Part shown: piece after piece, positions 4,984 to 6,302 of the stretch
How positions within the stretch are numbered: position 1 is the stretch's first letter
How the letters are laid out: the number at the start of each line of letters is the position of its first letter
Source: Bacteroidota bacterium
Lineage (GTDB): Bacteria > Bacteroidota > Bacteroidia > NS11-12g > UBA9320
NCBI GenBank assembly: GCA_003484585.1
Contig: DNBZ01000256.1
Coordinates: 1 to 6,302, forward strand
Length of the DNA: 6,302 bases
Reading direction: 5' to 3'
The notes under the pieces: model-generated
What the model saw: only the letters and a program-made list of their open reading frames with translations
Told to the model about the DNA's origin: nothing
Database searches by the model: none
Translations under genes and position numbers: made by a program

Positions 4984-5425
4984 GGCTGCTTCTAAGAGCA
5001 AGCCAATAACCGATTATAGCCATGGGTATGTAGCACAATACTGCATCTACTAGCATTGGTGTTTCAGGAGAGTTAATAGATTTACTAGTTGCTAATCCTC
5101 CCCAGAGGAATAACAAGGCGATTACTAAGGCAATCCCTGCTGCTATAAATTTAGGAGCTCTAAACATCTGAATAATTTTAAAAGCAACAAAGACACCGAT
5201 TAATGTTCCTAGTGCGTGAGCTAGAAACGGCATTATGTAGTGTTTAGTTTCTAATAACTGTATGTTATCCCGTATACTATTTGCGTCCGCAGGATGTACT
5301 CCTTCAGGAAATGGAATTACAAAATTACTTATCATCAGCACACCCATATTGAGCATGGACCCTACAAGCATGCCACCTACAAGTCCAAGTAAAGCAGCTA
5401 GAATATTTCGTACAGTGTTGTTCAT
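4970..5425 (-). CDS. Four-helix integral membrane protein, function unknown
   Basis: The 151-residue protein has four hydrophobic segments, at about residues 7-33, 63-86, 92-112 and 125-143, so it is an inner-membrane protein without a cleavable signal. The loop after the first helix (VIPFPEGVHPADANSIRDNI) and the motif PFLAHALGTLIGVFVAF resemble a family of uncharacterised small membrane proteins that I associate with Bacteroidota; I know no assigned function. Polar residues in helices (N26 in the first, H70 in the second) and the conserved Pro-Glu-Gly-Val loop could form a binding site, but this is a guess. The ATG at 5425 follows the A-rich AATCAAAAAT. It lies 37 bp downstream of the solute-binding protein gene on the same strand and may be co-transcribed with it. 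The 3' end abuts the DUF5606 gene. Confidence 0.78.
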   Translation of the reverse strand: MNNTVRNILAALLGLVGGMLVGSMLNMGVLMISNFVIPFPEGVHPADANSIRDNIQLLETKHYIMPFLAHALGTLIGVFVAFKIIQMFRAPKFIAAGIALVIALLFLWGGLATSKSINSPETPMLVDAVLCYIPMAIIGYWLALRSSPKRG

Positions 5426-5445
5426 ATTTTTGATTATTGGTTATC

Positions 5446-5453
5446 CAAATATA
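5446..5453 (-). promoter_or_regulatory. Candidate -7 box upstream of the membrane protein gene
   Basis: On the minus strand 5453-5446 reads TATATTTG, a full match to TAnnTTTG, in the 37-bp gap after the solute-binding protein gene. Transcription would start about 10-15 nt before the ATG at 5425. No TTTG lies 19 nt upstream (the bases there read ATGC, inside the end of the upstream gene). The membrane protein gene may thus have its own promoter in addition to any read-through. Confidence 0.35.
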
Positions 5454-5462
5454 GCATTACTG

Positions 5463-6302
5463 CTACTTAGTAGCATATCTTAGGTCTAGGTGGTTCAGTG
5501 CGTTTACACGCACTGTGGTGACTTTCTTACTTCGTATCCAGATGCTCTCATCATAGAAAAGCAAGACGTAGGGCTGAGCTATTTCTAGCTTATGTTGCAG
5601 TGCTGCGAAGAGTGCCATTCGCTTAGCGGGTATAGTCTCAGATAGTAATTGCTCATATCTTGCATCAAAATCAGCATCTACATATCGCGTATAGTTAGGT
5701 CCATTAGGAGCTTTATTGGCACCATAGAAACACGCCATATAGTTTTCTCCATCTGGATAGTCCGCTATCCAACTGCTTCTAAAAAAGGCTAAATCGCCAG
5801 CAGATTTTTGCTGCTTGAGTAAACTGCTGGGTACTACGTCTATTTTTATGTCTACGCCTATTTCTGCACAGTTTTTTTGTACTAAAATACAAAGATCTAG
5901 ATAGTTAGATGTAGTGGTAAGCAGCAGCGGCTTGTCTTGTATGATATTTGATTTTTTTAAGTATTCCTTGGCTAGTGATACATCATACGGTTTTTCCCAG
6001 GCCTTATGATAGGAGGGGAGCCCCTTGGGACAAAATCCTCCATCTGCTGGTATTCCTATTCCATTTCGTAAGTACTGTATCATTTTCACCCTATCAATAG
6101 AATGGTGTATGGCTTTCCTAAAATTGACATCATATACAGGAGACGTTTTGTCTTCTATATTAAAGGCAAGATATTCGGTATTCAAAAATGGACTTTTATT
6201 GAGTACGAAGTCTTGTGTATACTTAGACTTCAGTGTACCTTTTGAAGTTAGTATTTCGTCTTTAAATGAACTTTCTAATCCTGTGAATAGATCCAATTTA
6301 CC
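5463..6302 (-). CDS. ABC-transporter solute-binding protein, family 5 (peptide/nickel type), N-terminus outside window
   Basis: The frame stays open to the window edge, so 279 C-terminal residues are visible of a protein usually 500-600 long. A TTG at 6296 is internal, not a start. Family 5 hallmarks appear in order: EYLAFNIEDKTSPVYDVNFRKAIHHSIDR (in part the family signature before the Arg-Ala-Ile helix), GIPADGGFCPKGLPSYH, AKEYLKKS, and W-I-A-D-Y-P-D-GENYM. Then come NYTRYVDADFDARYEQLL and AQPYVLLFYDESIWI near the end. Such proteins capture oligopeptides, dipeptides or other small ligands in the periplasm for an ABC importer. The ligand cannot be read from this half, and no permease or ATPase gene is visible. 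Downstream on the same strand is the four-helix membrane protein, which is not a known ABC permease type. The family call is firm; the substrate is unknown. Confidence 0.9.
   Translation of the reverse strand, partial: GKLDLFTGLESSFKDEILTSKGTLKSKYTQDFVLNKSPFLNTEYLAFNIEDKTSPVYDVNFRKAIHHSIDRVKMIQYLRNGIGIPADGGFCPKGLPSYHKAWEKPYDVSLAKEYLKKSNIIQDKPLLLTTTSNYLDLCILVQKNCAEIGVDIKIDVVPSSLLKQQKSAGDLAFFRSSWIADYPDGENYMACFYGANKAPNGPNYTRYVDADFDARYEQLLSETIPAKRMALFAALQHKLEIAQPYVLLFYDESIWIRSKKVTTVRVNALNHLDLRYATK

Noticed and set aside
5262..5483. 73-codon plus-strand frame
   Set aside because: Antisense to the membrane protein gene and the end of the solute-binding protein gene; hydrophobic only because it mirrors a membrane protein.
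1..6302. Mobile elements, CRISPR arrays, tRNA or rRNA genes, toxin-antitoxin or defence genes
   Set aside because: No terminal repeats with transposase, no spaced direct repeats, no tRNA-like cloverleaf and no recognisable defence protein were found on reading both strands.

Overview
The window looks like ordinary chromosomal DNA of a Gram-negative member of the Bacteroidota, with about 36-38% GC by eye. Four things point there: an S46 dipeptidyl-peptidase, a protein with a type IX secretion (T9SS) type A sorting domain, a DUF5606 protein, and start codons preceded by A-rich stretches instead of Shine-Dalgarno sites. Several start regions also carry matches to the Bacteroidota promoter pattern TTTG-N19-TAnnTTTG. 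A genus cannot be assigned from this window.

Layout. Positions 1-807 (+) hold the C-terminal part of an S46 peptidase with the Arg that marks the acidic-residue-specific DPP11 type. A 280-bp gap follows, with a bulged hairpin that probably ends the peptidase transcript and a doubtful 38-codon reading frame on the minus strand. Enoyl-ACP reductase fabI (1088-1891, -) is divergent from a lipoprotein alpha/beta hydrolase (1946-2722, +). The hydrolase overlaps by 12 bp, tail to tail, a small secreted T9SS-sorted protein (2711-3325, -). That gene is divergent from kdsA (3375-4190, +), a metal-dependent KDO-8-phosphate synthase with a TTG start. A 235-bp gap with three stem-loops leads to a DUF5606 gene with a Lys/Ala-rich tail (4426-4968, +). 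This gene converges, with a 1-bp gap, on a four-helix membrane protein (4970-5425, -). Behind that, on the same strand, is the C-terminal part of a family 5 ABC-transporter solute-binding protein (5463-6302, -), which runs off the window end.

The genes do not form one pathway. They are single-gene or two-gene units of core and envelope function: fatty acid synthesis (FabI), LPS inner core synthesis (KdsA), and peptide use (S46 peptidase, solute-binding protein). Gene orientation alternates almost gene by gene, so promoters and terminators are compressed into very short gaps or into coding sequence. I see no mobile element, CRISPR array, rRNA or tRNA, and no evidence of a new multi-gene system. 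The best second-look items are the two convergent gene pairs whose stop codons lie in palindromes, the structured gap after kdsA, the possibly leaderless hydrolase mRNA, and the unexplained stretch after fabI.
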